From Mucilaginibacter flavidus (GTDB lineage: Bacteria > Bacteroidota > Bacteroidia > Sphingobacteriales > Sphingobacteriaceae), in contig NZ_JAMXOE010000009.1 in NCBI RefSeq assembly GCF_024055575.1, positions 1 to 64,000 of the forward strand: 64,000 nt of DNA, given 5' to 3'. This document shows, piece after piece, positions 34,239 to 43,735 of this stretch (positions are counted from its first letter, which is position 1; every line of letters starts with the position of its first letter). The translations under genes were made by a program, and so were the position numbers. The notes beneath the pieces are model-generated. The model did no database searches. It was given only the letters and a program-made list of their open reading frames with translations, and had not been told where the DNA came from.

Positions 34239-34398
34239 TATGCCATAATGATTTAGTCTGAGGAAAATAAAAATCGCAAAAGACTATTCTTTTAATTTTG
34301 GCGTTGTTTTATTAACTAATTAATTATGAGTAAATTAAAATCATTTAAGCACAACAAATCCTTTTTTTGTACGTAAAAGGGCAAAACACAAACAAGCT

Positions 34399-35142
34399 AT
34401 GAAAAAAATCACAATCCCCTTAATGATGTTACTATTGGCCGGCGCCATAGCATGTAACAAAAACGGCCTTCAAACCGATACTACTGCTAATGTTTCCGAA
34501 TCTGACGCGGCGGACATGGTGGGCGCATCCTTGTCAGTTAATTCAAACGGACTGGCCAGCTTGAGTGACGACGTCACAATTAAATCGAAATGGTTTATAG
34601 ATAATCACCTGACATGCGGAGCCACTAAAACAGATACGCTTACAAAAACAAGCCATCCCGGCGCGCCGGTAACATTTAGCTATGGTTTAGGCTACTCTTA
34701 TACATTAAACTGTAACGCAAGTAATTTCCCCGATAACATTACAGGTAAGGTTAATTTTAGCGGCAGTCACAGTGGTCCTCACTTTTCATCGTCAAATACC
34801 GGCAATTTAATATTTAAGGTGGCCGGGTTAACACCTACAGCACCTAACTACGTTCTTAACGCAACTTTTATACAAAGCGGTTCGTTTATCTCGAAAAAAG
34901 ACACTACCAATCACGGCAACGAGAATCTTAGCGTAGTAGTTCAGAATTTAAAATTCAACAAACCAATACCCACTATTGCAGGTGGCACAGCTACGTTTAC
35001 TTTAACTGGTACAGTTCCTAAAAAAGGTGCTTTCAGCTATGCAGGTACATTAGTTTTTAACACCGATGGCACGGCCAAACTTACAGTTAACGGTTCAGTA
35101 TTTATTATCAACCTGTTAACCGGCGAAAAAAGCAAGGGTTAG
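34399..35142 (+). CDS. Lipoprotein of unknown function
   Basis: 247 residues. The signal ends in the lipobox AIAC (Cys19), followed by NKNGLQTDTTANVSESDAAD. The rest is rich in Ser, Thr, Asn and Gly with alternating hydrophobic residues, suggesting a beta-rich secreted domain. I do not recognise a family. TAATTTTG (34293-34300) could be its '-7' box, giving a leader of about 90 bases. It is convergent with the YciI-like gene, and a GTCT-type word repeat starts right after its stop codon. Confidence 0.75.
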   Translation: MKKITIPLMMLLLAGAIACNKNGLQTDTTANVSESDAADMVGASLSVNSNGLASLSDDVTIKSKWFIDNHLTCGATKTDTLTKTSHPGAPVTFSYGLGYSYTLNCNASNFPDNITGKVNFSGSHSGPHFSSSNTGNLIFKVAGLTPTAPNYVLNATFIQSGSFISKKDTTNHGNENLSVVVQNLKFNKPIPTIAGGTATFTLTGTVPKKGAFSYAGTLVFNTDGTAKLTVNGSVFIINLLTGEKSKG

Positions 35143-35232
35143 TCTAAAGTCTGAAGTCTTGAGTCTTTAGTCCGGGTAGTTTATTCTTTTAATAGAAGAC
35201 TGACGACTATGGACTCAAGACTATAGACTTAA
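35143..35232. repeat. AGTCTTGAGTCT-type word repeat with an inverted second half
   Basis: The left part reads AAGTCTGAAGTCTTGAGTCT and then TTAGTCC. The right part reads GACTATGGACTCAAGACTAT and then AGACTTA. The two are roughly complementary. It begins immediately after the lipoprotein stop codon, between convergent genes. The same family occurs at 353-373, 54447-54554 and 60236-60270. Confidence 0.7.
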
Positions 35233-35234
35233 TA

Positions 35235-35528
35235 CTAACTCATCGGCGCCACCTTAAACGGCTTCACATCTACCGACTCCCAAATGCCCTGTGTAATATA
35301 GGGCTCATCCATTTTCCAGGCTTCCAGTTCTTCTTCGGTTTCAAATTGCATTACCATAACCGAGCCGATCATTTTGCCCTCATCGTTCAATATTGCCCCG
35401 CCAAAAATATAATTGCCCGTTTTTCTCATTTCAGCGCCTTTGTCTAAATGGTGCGGGCGAACGGCCATCCGGCGGTCTAAAGCGCCTGCATCGGTAAAGT
35501 CATACCCGGTGATCAAATACTGTTTCAT
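35235..35528 (-). CDS. YciI family protein
   Basis: 97 residues in a ferredoxin-like alpha+beta fold. MKQYLITGYDFTDAGALDRR and then MAVRPHHLDKGAEMRKTGNY contain the family's conserved His (26 or 27) and Asp. GGAILNDEGKMIGSVMVMQF and EEELEAWKMDEPYITQGIWE complete the pattern. The family is of mostly unknown function; some members are dehydrochlorinase-like enzymes. It is a single cytosolic gene. Confidence 0.9.
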   Translation of the reverse strand: MKQYLITGYDFTDAGALDRRMAVRPHHLDKGAEMRKTGNYIFGGAILNDEGKMIGSVMVMQFETEEELEAWKMDEPYITQGIWESVDVKPFKVAPMS

Positions 35529-35659
35529 GTTTAGTTAATTTAGGGTCAAGGTATTAATTTGTTAAACTTTTAAGAAACAATCGCAAAATAAAAGTAAATA
35601 ATAACTGTTAGTTTTACATTTTTTACAATATTTGCAGTTCAACCAATTACCGATACTAA

Positions 35660-36823
35660 ATGAAGCAATCTCTTACGCTGGAGTTTAACAGGATATTTAA
35701 TAAAGAACCTCAAAACGCTTACTTTTCCCCTGGTCGCGTAAATTTAATAGGCGAACATATTGATTATAATGGCGGCCTGGTAATGCCCTGCGCCATAACT
35801 TTTGGTACTTATTTGCTGGTATCGCCAAATAGCGATGGTGTTTTCAGGTTCAGGAGTTTGAATTTTGATGAAAAGCTGGATGTACCTGTACAGAATGACT
35901 ACACTAAAACAGATGAATTTTGGTTTAATTATCCGCTGGGTGTAATCGAGTATTTTTTAAAGGACGGTCACCCGGTTTCGGGTTTGGATATGCTTTTTTA
36001 TGGTGACATTCCTATTAGTTCCGGGCTTTCGTCGTCAGCATCTATCGAGGTAGTTACCGCCTTTGCATTGAATGATTTGATGAGTAGCGGTTACAGCAAA
36101 CTTGATTTGGTTAAGCTGGCCAAATCTGTAGAAAATAATTTTATCGGCGTTAACTGTGGTATAATGGACCAGTTTGCTGTTGCCTTCGGCGAAAAAAGCA
36201 AGGCCCTGATGTTGAACTGCGACACGCTGGATTATAAGGCTGTTGACAGCAATTTGGGCGAATATATCCTTGCAATAATAAACACCAACAAACCACGCAA
36301 ACTGGCCGAATCGAAATATAACGAGCGGGTGCAGGAGTGCCAGGCGGCTTTGGCAGCATTACAACAGGAATTAGATATTAACAACCTTTGCGATATTGAC
36401 ACCGCAACCTTTAATAAACACAGCCATTTAATTACAGATAAAGTAGTTTACAACCGTGCCAAGCACGTAATTGAGGAAAACGACCGTGTTAAACTGGCTG
36501 CGGTTGCTTTAAGCCAAAATGACCTTAACGAATTTGGTCGTCTGATGTATGCTTCGCACGATTCGCTGCGCGATTTATATGAAGTAAGCGGAATAGAACT
36601 GGATGCGATAGCCGAATACAGTAAGATCGATGCCAATGTAGCGGGAGCCCGCATGACTGGCGCCGGCTTCGGTGGCTGTGGGATAGCTTTGGTTAAAGAA
36701 TCGGCATATGAGGATTTTAGTAGAAATATCACCACTTATTATACTAATAAAATAGGTTACGCCCCTTCAGTTTACCGTTCACTTATTGGTGATGGGGTGG
36801 GGGTGATGAAGTCCGAAAGTTAG
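35660..36823 (+). CDS. galK: Galactokinase
   Basis: 387 residues. The enzyme phosphorylates galactose at C1 with ATP in the Leloir pathway. The galactokinase signature PGRVNLIGEHIDYNGG lies at 24-39, the ATP-binding PISSGLSSSASIE at 118-130, the catalytic Asp170 in NCGIMDQFA, and the C-terminal GHMP motif appears as ARMTGAGFGGCGIAL. No galT, galE or sugar transporter adjoins it in this window. The stop codon is followed at once by a GTCCGAAAG-type repeat. Confidence 0.95.
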   Translation: MKQSLTLEFNRIFNKEPQNAYFSPGRVNLIGEHIDYNGGLVMPCAITFGTYLLVSPNSDGVFRFRSLNFDEKLDVPVQNDYTKTDEFWFNYPLGVIEYFLKDGHPVSGLDMLFYGDIPISSGLSSSASIEVVTAFALNDLMSSGYSKLDLVKLAKSVENNFIGVNCGIMDQFAVAFGEKSKALMLNCDTLDYKAVDSNLGEYILAIINTNKPRKLAESKYNERVQECQAALAALQQELDINNLCDIDTATFNKHSHLITDKVVYNRAKHVIEENDRVKLAAVALSQNDLNEFGRLMYASHDSLRDLYEVSGIELDAIAEYSKIDANVAGARMTGAGFGGCGIALVKESAYEDFSRNITTYYTNKIGYAPSVYRSLIGDGVGVMKSES

Positions 36824-36940
36824 TAAAGTCCGGAAGTTCGAAAGAAGCGGCAAAAAAATATGCAAAAAGCCAGGAGAGCTAAATTTGCCTTTCGGCATTT
36901 TACCTTTCACCATTTGCCTTTCGCCTTTTACCTTTGCACT
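36810..36940. repeat. Word repeats after galK (GTCCGGAAG and TTTCGCCTTTTACC types)
   Basis: Two families lie side by side. GTCCGAAAGTTAG and GTCCGGAAGTTCGAAAG overlap and follow the galK stop codon. Then CCTTTCGGCATTTTACCTTT, CACCATTTGCCTTTCGCC and TTTTACCTTTGC follow up to the next start codon. The second type recurs in complement form at 57220-57242 (GAAAGGCAAAAGGCGAAAGG). Confidence 0.65.
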
Positions 36941-36942
36941 AA

Positions 36943-37485
36943 ATGAAGAAACTAAAACTCGACGAACTAAACCGTGCTTCGGTAGCTGAATTTAAGGCGA
37001 TGGAGAAATTTCCGGTAGCGGTAGTGCTTGACAATGTGCGCAGCATGCATAATATCGGCTCTATTTTTCGTACCGCAGATGGTTTTGCTGTTGAGCAGGT
37101 TTGCTTGTGTGGAATAACCGCCTGCCCGCCACACCGCGAAATTGAAAAAACTGCTCTTGGCGCCACACAATCTATCAACTGGAAATACTTTGAAACACCT
37201 CTGCAAGCAATTGAGCAACTTCGTAGTGAAGGTTATATAATTATAGCCGTTGAGCAGGCGCAAAATGCAACCATGCTGAACGAGTTTTCACCCAATATAG
37301 AGGCTAAATACGCTTTAATTTTCGGCAACGAAGTAAACGGTGTAAGCGAGGAGGTAATGGCAAACATTGATGCCTGTATCGAAATCCCCCAGTTTGGGAC
37401 TAAGCATTCATTTAATATCGTAGTATCTGCCGGGATTGTTCTTTGGGATTTCTTCTCGAAGATGGTTGAGAAGAGTTTGCAGTAG
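36943..37485 (+). CDS. TrmH/SpoU family RNA 2'-O-methyltransferase
   Basis: 180 residues, a short SPOUT enzyme without an added RNA-binding domain. Motif 1 is NVRSMHNIGSIFRTADGF (about 31-48). Motif 2 is ALIFGNEVNGVSEEV, and motif 3 is EIPQFGTKHSFNIVVSAGIV, which together form the trefoil-knot site for S-adenosylmethionine. Motif 3 has Phe-Asn where many relatives have Leu-Asn. The target, tRNA or rRNA, cannot be decided from sequence. The gene is convergent with lpdA. Confidence 0.9.
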   Translation: MKKLKLDELNRASVAEFKAMEKFPVAVVLDNVRSMHNIGSIFRTADGFAVEQVCLCGITACPPHREIEKTALGATQSINWKYFETPLQAIEQLRSEGYIIIAVEQAQNATMLNEFSPNIEAKYALIFGNEVNGVSEEVMANIDACIEIPQFGTKHSFNIVVSAGIVLWDFFSKMVEKSLQ

Positions 37486-37554
37486 CCAGTTTTCAGTTGG
37501 CAGTGAGCAATTGGTAAAAATACTGCCCACTGCCCACTGCTTACTGCCAACTTT
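37483..37554. repeat. CAGTTGGCAGT / CTGCCCACTGCC word repeat
   Basis: AGCCAGTTTTCAGTTGGCAG and TGAGCAATTGG are followed by ACTGCCCACTGCCCACTGCT and TACTGCCAACTTTT. The right half is an approximate complement of the left. It starts at the stop codon of the methyltransferase gene and ends at the lpdA stop codon, so it fills the whole convergent gap. Confidence 0.65.
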
Positions 37555-38943
37555 TTATAGGTGTATCACCTCGCCATACGCATCAGCGGCAGCCTCCATA
37601 ATGGCCTCGCTCATGGTTGGGTGCGGGTGTACTGATTTAATCATTTCGTGGCCGGTAGCTTCCAGTTTGCGGGCCACGACAACTTCGGCAAGCATTTCGG
37701 TTACGTTATGGCCAATCATGTGGGCGCCTAAAAACTCGCCGTACTTAGCATCAAATATCAGTTTTACAAAACCGTCTTTAGCGCCTGCTGCGCTTGCTTT
37801 ACCCGATGCCGAGAATGGGAATTTACCAATCTTTAATTCGTAACCTGCTGCTCTCGCGGCTTTTTCGGTATAGCCGACAGAGGCAACTTCAGGCGAGCAA
37901 TAAGTACAACCCGGAATATTATTATAATCAAGCGGATGCGGGTTTTGCCCGGCAATTTTCTCTACGCAAATAATGCCCTCGGCTGATGCTACGTGAGCAA
38001 GCGCCTGGCCCTTAACAATATCGCCTATAGCATAAACTCCTTCAACGTTGGTGCGGTAGTAATCGTCAACCACAACTTTACCGCGGTCGGTTTGTACGCC
38101 GTTTTCTTCGAGGCCAATGCCTTCAAGGTTAGTTGAAATACCAACTGCCGATAAAACTATTTCAGCCTCAAGTGTTTCGGTGCCGGTTGCAGTTTTAACC
38201 TGCACTTTGCAAACATCGCCGCTGGTATCAACCGACTCAACGTTTGAGCTGGTCATGATATTGATGCCTTGTTTTTTAAGTGTGCGGGCCAGTTGTTTTG
38301 AAACTTCTTCGTCTTCAAGAGGAACGATGTTATCTAAAAACTCAACTACAGTAACTTTGGTGCCTATTGCATTGTATACATAAGCAAACTCGATGCCTAT
38401 AGCGCCCGAGCCAACCACGATCATTGATGCCGGTTTTTTAGGCAACACCATAGCCTGGCGGTAGCCAATTACTTTAACACCGTCTTGCTTTAAATTAGGC
38501 AATTCGCGCGAGCGGCCACCTGTAGCCAGTATGATATGTTTTGCAGATACGTCGGACGTTTCTCCGGCTGCGTTGGTTACGGTAACCGTGCCTTTGCTTT
38601 TTAACTTGCCGGTTCCCATAATAACGTCAATTTTGTTTTTGCGCATCAAAAACTGGACGCCTTTGCTCATGCCGTCGGCCACGCCGCGGCTCCTCTTTAT
38701 CATTGCCTCAAAATCAACCTCGCTGCTGCCAACCTTAATACCATACTCGGCTGCATGGTTAATGTATTCAAATACCTCGGCGCTTTTTATCAGGGCTTTA
38801 GTGGGTATACACCCCCAGTTTAAGCAAACGCCGCCAAGCGACTCTTTTTCGATGATAGCGGTCTTTAAACCCAACTGCGAAGCGCGTATAGCAGCCACAT
38901 AACCACCCGGACCTGAACCTATAACAATTAAATCGTAATTCAT
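37555..38943 (-). CDS. lpdA: Dihydrolipoyl dehydrogenase
   Basis: 462 residues. This flavoenzyme reoxidises the dihydrolipoyl groups of 2-oxo acid dehydrogenase complexes and the glycine cleavage system, passing electrons to NAD+. The FAD motif IGSGPGGYVAAIRA begins at residue 8. The redox disulfide is Cys40-Cys45 in GGVCLNWGCIPTK. The NAD domain has VVGSGAIGIEFAY, and the C-terminal HPHPTMSE (439-446) supplies the active-site His from the other subunit. No E1 or E2 gene adjoins it, so its complex is not decided by context. Confidence 0.96.
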   Translation of the reverse strand: MNYDLIVIGSGPGGYVAAIRASQLGLKTAIIEKESLGGVCLNWGCIPTKALIKSAEVFEYINHAAEYGIKVGSSEVDFEAMIKRSRGVADGMSKGVQFLMRKNKIDVIMGTGKLKSKGTVTVTNAAGETSDVSAKHIILATGGRSRELPNLKQDGVKVIGYRQAMVLPKKPASMIVVGSGAIGIEFAYVYNAIGTKVTVVEFLDNIVPLEDEEVSKQLARTLKKQGINIMTSSNVESVDTSGDVCKVQVKTATGTETLEAEIVLSAVGISTNLEGIGLEENGVQTDRGKVVVDDYYRTNVEGVYAIGDIVKGQALAHVASAEGIICVEKIAGQNPHPLDYNNIPGCTYCSPEVASVGYTEKAARAAGYELKIGKFPFSASGKASAAGAKDGFVKLIFDAKYGEFLGAHMIGHNVTEMLAEVVVARKLEATGHEMIKSVHPHPTMSEAIMEAAADAYGEVIHL

Positions 38944-39444
38944 TTTTTGATTATAATGTTTTTAATAGTGAACTCTTTATACAATTTTTTGAAAATGGGA
39001 TTTCAATTTCCCTTTTTACGAATGTGAAAGTTTTTATGTTTTGTTACCTGCCGGGCGGTCAAACCTGCTAACCATCCCGTCCCGATTTTTGGCGATAAAG
39101 CCCATTATGCGTTTACCCACTGCCTCCTTTTATCGCTTTAAAACCGATGCCAAAGCTAACTAAAAGCTGTCAAATGCTAAAATCAGAGAAATGTCTGTTT
39201 TATGAGGTTAAAACGGAAAGTAGACAAATACGATAGTCTTACTTACGTCCTTGAATCTAAATAAAATTTTGCGAAATATTACATTAAACAGCTTGTTATT
39301 TTCCTTAATGTATGTAAATAATTCGTTGCTGTTGAAAAGTTTATAATAAATATTAACATTAACTTAATATAGCCGATTATAGTTGTACCTATCTTTGCCC
39401 CACAATTTGATTAATTAACAGAATTTAAAATTAAAGAAACTACT
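38944..39444. promoter_or_regulatory. Upstream region between lpdA and the TonB-dependent receptor gene
   Basis: 501 bases, divergent. TATCTTTG (39390-39397) fits the '-7' consensus TAnnTTTG 48 bases before the receptor start codon, with no clear TTTG '-33' box. The stretch about 39041-39135 is richer in G and C than its surroundings but has no convincing open frame. It may be a gene relic or a small RNA. Nothing else was recognised. Confidence 0.4.
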
Positions 39445-42400
39445 ATGAGGAAGTTTTTACTCTTTATTTTACTCTCAGGCATTACGTTTTTCATGACGAA
39501 AGATGTATCGGCCCAGGGCGTAACAACGGCCAGCGTTAACGGTATCGTTACCGACGCGAAAGGCCCGATTCCAGGTGCTACCGTTAGCATCACACACACA
39601 CCTACTGGTACTGTTTATTCAACGGTAACACGTACCGACGGCCGTTTTAACCTTCCTAACTTAAGGGTAGGCGGACCGTACACATTTAAAGTAACCTTTA
39701 TTGGTTACAAAGACAATGTTCAGGAAAACATTACACTTTCAATTGGCCAGGACCAACGGCTTGATACCAAATTGGAAGATAATACTACAACATTAGGCGA
39801 AGTAGTTATCAAGGCTTCGGGCAGTAAAGTGATAAACTCATCACGTACCGGCGCCCGCGAAACTGTTAACCGCCAGCAAATTGAGGCATTGCCTACACTT
39901 AACAGGTCATTGTCTGATTTTACAAAGCTTACACCATCAGCAAATGGCTTAAGTTTTGGCGGCCGCAGCGGTTTGTTTAACAATATTACTGTTGATGGTG
40001 CATTGTTTAACAACTCTTTTGGTCTATCGAGCACATTGGGCGGTCAAACAAACTCGCAGCCAATATCGTTAGATGCGATTGACCAAATACAGGTTGACAT
40101 CGCTCCTTACGACGTTAGGCAGGGTAACTTTACCGGCGCAGGTGTTAACACAGTAGTAAAATCGGGTACCAACACATTTAAAGGTACAATATATGATTAC
40201 TGGCGTGGTGTAGGCCTTACCGGCTACAGCGCGGGGGCTACAAATGTTAGCAAGATTCCGTTTAATTACCATACTGATGGTATCAGTTTAGGTGGCCCGA
40301 TCATCAAAAATAAATTATTCTTCTTCCTGTCAGGCGAGCAGGAACGCGTGAGCAACCCTGCGTCAAGCTTTACTGCGGCCCCGGCACCTGGTCAGGGTGG
40401 CAGCGGCAGCGTGTCGCAAGCTGATGCGCAAACGCTTAACGCTATTGCTGCCAAGCTAAAAGGTTACGGTTATGACCCGGGACCTTACCAGAACTATAAC
40501 TTTTTAACACACAGCGATAAAATAACTTTCAAGCTTGACTGGAACATAGACAAGAACAATACTTTAAGCGCGAAATATTTTTACCTGAAATCATTCAGGG
40601 ATGCACCTCCGAGTAACTCAAACTCAGGCCCGTCAAACTTTGGTACCAGGGCTGCCGGAAAGTTTACGCTTCCGTTTTATGGAGCCGGTTACCGCATTAA
40701 CAACAACTTTAACATAGGTATTGTTGAGTTGGATACCCGTATCAGCAGCAAAATATCAAACAGGGCAACAATCGGTTACTCAGCACTGCGCGATTTCCGC
40801 ACGTTCCTGGGTACTACCGCCCTTCCGTTTGTTGATATTGGCAACGGTACTTCAGATGCAAATGGTAATATAGTAACAGCGCCAACTGCCAACTTAACAT
40901 CGTTCGGTTCTGAAATATTTACAGCCGGCAACTTGTTAAGTACGAATATTGGCCAGTTTTCTGATGATTTAACCATATACTCAGGCAAACACGAATTTAC
41001 ATTTGGTACTAATGACCAGGTGCAGAGCTACACCAACGGTTTTGCCCCTAACTACAATGGCATATACATATTTAACTCCGCTTCGGACTTTTTAAATGAT
41101 TTGCCTGCAAACCAATACGCAACACGTAACTCCGCTTTGCCTAGTGGAGCGTTCCCGTTTGCTAAAATAAAGGCTTACAACCTTAGCTTGTATGCGCAGG
41201 ATAAATTCCACGTAACTGATAATTTAAGGTTAACTTACGGTTTGCGTGCTGATTATGACATATTCCCAACTACCCTTCAGAAAAACCCTAACGTAACAGG
41301 TATTACTTTCCAGCAGGGTATCCATGTTGACCCATCTGTATTGCCGAAAAACCGTATACAGTTGTCGCCGCGTGTAGGCTTTAACTGGGATGTTAACGGC
41401 GATGGTTCTACCCAGGTTCGTGGTGGTTCTGGTTTATTTGCCGGTTCTGTTCCTTTTGTATGGATATCTAACCAGGCTTCAAACAATGGCGTGTTGTTTG
41501 GTTCATACACTATCAACAAAAAGGATAACCCAGCCGACCCAAGGTTGAAATTCAATCCAGATCCGAACGCTAACCGCCCTGCTCCGGGAACAGCTGCAGC
41601 CAACACTTCTTACGAGCTTGACGTTGCGAATCCAAACCTTAAATATCCAAAAATCTGGAGAACTAACCTTGCTATCGATCAAAGATTGCCAGGTGGTCTG
41701 ATAGGAACTATTGAAGGTGTTTACAGCAAAGACATAAACGCTATCTATCACCAAAACCTTGTGGTATCTGATGGCTTCAGCGTATTGCCTGGCCCTGAAG
41801 GACAAATCCAGTATACCAAGAGCAATACAACCACGCCAGCTGCATCGGCAACAGCGGCTAATCCTGCAATCACATCGTTGTACTACATGAACAACACCAG
41901 CAAAGGTTATTCGTACTTTATTACTGCACAGTTGCAAAAAAGCTTTACAAACGGCATATATGCTAATATAGCCTATACCCATAGTGGTTCGAAAGACGTT
42001 AACGATGGCGGTTCAACAGCCAGCACCATCTGGAGCTCGCGCCCAACTCCGGGTAACTCTAACGGCGATTACCTGTCGAACAGTTCATTTGTACAACCAA
42101 ACCGCATAATTGCATCGCTTGCCTGGAAAAAAGAGTTCTGGCATCATACAGCTACCACGTTGGGCCTGATCTTCGAAATGGCTAATAACGGTGCTGTGTC
42201 GTACATCACTTCAGCCAACGCCGGTAACGACTTAAACCATGATGGCTCGACCACCAACGATTTAATGTTTGTGCCAAAAGCGCAAGGCGATATCGAACTG
42301 GTTAAAGATTTTGCTGCTGACCCACGTACACCAGATGAAATATGGAACCAGTTGAATTCATTTATCAGCCAGGATAAATACCTTAGCGCTCACAGGGGAC

Positions 42401-42768
42401 AATTTACCCAGCGTAACGGTGTAGTATTACCTTACTTTAAAAGGCTTGACCTGCACTTTGCACAAGAGTTTTTTACGAACATTGGTAAAACTAAAAACTC
42501 TATACAATTTACTGCCGACTTCATTAACTTTGGTAACTTCTTAAACAAAAACTGGGGTTTATACAAGGATTCGTACAGCGGATTTAACAACGGCAGCACT
42601 ACAGTTCTTAAATACCAGGGTATTGACCAGGCTACAGGCCACGCAACCTATTCATTCCCGTACCTTGATAAAACTAACCTGAAACCGGTTACTACATCAT
42701 TCGTAAACGAAATCGGCCAGATTTCGCGTTACCAGGTACAATTAGGTGTAAGGTACACATTCAATTAA
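39445..42768 (+). CDS. TonB-dependent outer-membrane receptor, Oar-like
   Basis: 1107 residues. After the signal peptide (about 1-23, ending VSA-Q) comes a carboxypeptidase-regulatory-like domain (about 28-115; VNGIVTDAKGPIPGATVSI, NLRVGGPYTFKVTFIGYKD). A plug domain follows with NRQQIEALPTLNRSLSDFTK and SLDAIDQIQVDIAPYDVRQG. The rest is a beta-barrel rich in Asn, Thr and aromatic residues, ending VQLGVRYTFN. Such receptors import large ligands using TonB energy. No SusD-like gene follows, which fits the Oar type rather than a SusCD pair. The ligand is unknown. A terminator follows. Confidence 0.9.
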   Translation: MRKFLLFILLSGITFFMTKDVSAQGVTTASVNGIVTDAKGPIPGATVSITHTPTGTVYSTVTRTDGRFNLPNLRVGGPYTFKVTFIGYKDNVQENITLSIGQDQRLDTKLEDNTTTLGEVVIKASGSKVINSSRTGARETVNRQQIEALPTLNRSLSDFTKLTPSANGLSFGGRSGLFNNITVDGALFNNSFGLSSTLGGQTNSQPISLDAIDQIQVDIAPYDVRQGNFTGAGVNTVVKSGTNTFKGTIYDYWRGVGLTGYSAGATNVSKIPFNYHTDGISLGGPIIKNKLFFFLSGEQERVSNPASSFTAAPAPGQGGSGSVSQADAQTLNAIAAKLKGYGYDPGPYQNYNFLTHSDKITFKLDWNIDKNNTLSAKYFYLKSFRDAPPSNSNSGPSNFGTRAAGKFTLPFYGAGYRINNNFNIGIVELDTRISSKISNRATIGYSALRDFRTFLGTTALPFVDIGNGTSDANGNIVTAPTANLTSFGSEIFTAGNLLSTNIGQFSDDLTIYSGKHEFTFGTNDQVQSYTNGFAPNYNGIYIFNSASDFLNDLPANQYATRNSALPSGAFPFAKIKAYNLSLYAQDKFHVTDNLRLTYGLRADYDIFPTTLQKNPNVTGITFQQGIHVDPSVLPKNRIQLSPRVGFNWDVNGDGSTQVRGGSGLFAGSVPFVWISNQASNNGVLFGSYTINKKDNPADPRLKFNPDPNANRPAPGTAAANTSYELDVANPNLKYPKIWRTNLAIDQRLPGGLIGTIEGVYSKDINAIYHQNLVVSDGFSVLPGPEGQIQYTKSNTTTPAASATAANPAITSLYYMNNTSKGYSYFITAQLQKSFTNGIYANIAYTHSGSKDVNDGGSTASTIWSSRPTPGNSNGDYLSNSSFVQPNRIIASLAWKKEFWHHTATTLGLIFEMANNGAVSYITSANAGNDLNHDGSTTNDLMFVPKAQGDIELVKDFAADPRTPDEIWNQLNSFISQDKYLSAHRGQFTQRNGVVLPYFKRLDLHFAQEFFTNIGKTKNSIQFTADFINFGNFLNKNWGLYKDSYSGFNNGSTTVLKYQGIDQATGHATYSFPYLDKTNLKPVTTSFVNEIGQISRYQVQLGVRYTFN

Positions 42769-42792
42769 TATCACCTTTAACCGCATAATAGA

Positions 42793-42820
42793 AAAGGCCC
42801 GGGCAAACTTCCGGGCCTTT
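42793..42820 (+). terminator. Terminator after the TonB-dependent receptor gene
   Basis: AAAGGCCCGG (42793-42802) and CCGGGCCTTT (42811-42820) form a perfect 10-base stem with an 8-base loop, followed by CTTG. It starts 25 bases after the stop codon. Confidence 0.85.
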
Positions 42821-42846
42821 CTTGTATCAAAACATTTAAGTTTGTA

Positions 42847-42957
42847 ATGGAAGAGTTTGTGAAATTTACTACGCATAAAGAATTGGATGAAGAAAATAAT
42901 CCTACTGATATTGAGCGATATAATCGCGGGATAGAAGAAGCCCGTAGTCAGGGTTAA
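42847..42957 (+). CDS. Possible 36-residue small protein
   Basis: An ATG-to-TAA frame of 36 codons encodes a hydrophilic, acidic peptide that begins MEEFVKFTTHKELDEEN and ends EEARSQG. It lies 27 bases after the receptor terminator. The composition looks like protein rather than random intergenic DNA, and the central ERYNRGIEEA could be a helix, perhaps the remnant of a larger protein. I do not recognise a family. Confidence 0.25.
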   Translation: MEEFVKFTTHKELDEENNPTDIERYNRGIEEARSQG

Positions 42958-43035
42958 GGCGGGTGATTTTTATTCGCTGAAGTAAGTTGAGGAAATGGCG
43001 AAAGAGTGGTAGTGAAACAACGAAAATATATCGTA

Positions 43036-43725
43036 TTAGTCCTTATAAGTCCTAAATAACTTATCCCATAAGTTAGTATAAAAACCAAAATTGTAATTTA
43101 CATCAAGGTGGTGCGTGTGGTGAAAAGTTGACGTGCCGAGGTATTTGAAGACAGGCTTGTTACGCGTATTGGCAGACAAGGGCTCAATGCCTAAATGCCC
43201 AATGATGCCGAAGATAACGTTTGCTGCCAGGTAAATTGCAATGGCATAAAAATTAAAGCTATTCAAAGAGATAACCGCGAGCCACAAAGCACCAAAACTT
43301 ACCGTTTCCAGCGGATGAAGTACGAATAAATCGATGGGGATAGGGTGCTGGTACTGGTGATGAAAGCGGTGGATTATTTTATAAACTGCTGAATGGTGAA
43401 TAGCGTAATGAAAAATATACATTGCCAAATCCATCAATATAAAAACAATGAAGAAATCAGCCACCAACCGCCAGTTTTGGTCGAAGCTAAAGCTAATATA
43501 ATGGTGTTTCCACAACCAAAAACCTGAAAATGTTATAGCCGTATTAAACAGGTTGGTGATTAGGCAAATTCGCCACTCTTTCCCTGATGCGGGTTTTGCA
43601 GGTTTTTTAAGCAGCTTGAGAATAGTCCAGCCGGCAAATAAAGCTATTGCCGTTACTGCAAAATTTTCCGCCAAAAAAATCACCCATAAGCTTAGTGGCG
43701 ATTGTGACGACAGAAAATGCAGCAT
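43036..43725 (-). CDS. Sterol desaturase/fatty acid hydroxylase family membrane enzyme
   Basis: 229 residues from the ATG at 43725; an in-frame start at 43758 would overlap purM by 23 bases and was not chosen. Four or more hydrophobic helices are present. The di-iron histidine boxes are HYAIHH (106-111), HRFHH (119-123) and HHTHH (202-206), the full set of the family. Members use oxygen to hydroxylate or desaturate lipids in the membrane. The substrate is unknown; carotenoid, sphingolipid and fatty-acid hydroxylases share the pattern. It is read in the same direction as purM, 10 bases after it, so it may be co-transcribed. Confidence 0.88.
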   Translation of the reverse strand: MLHFLSSQSPLSLWVIFLAENFAVTAIALFAGWTILKLLKKPAKPASGKEWRICLITNLFNTAITFSGFWLWKHHYISFSFDQNWRLVADFFIVFILMDLAMYIFHYAIHHSAVYKIIHRFHHQYQHPIPIDLFVLHPLETVSFGALWLAVISLNSFNFYAIAIYLAANVIFGIIGHLGIEPLSANTRNKPVFKYLGTSTFHHTHHLDVNYNFGFYTNLWDKLFRTYKD

Positions 43726-43735
43726 GAATTTTGCT

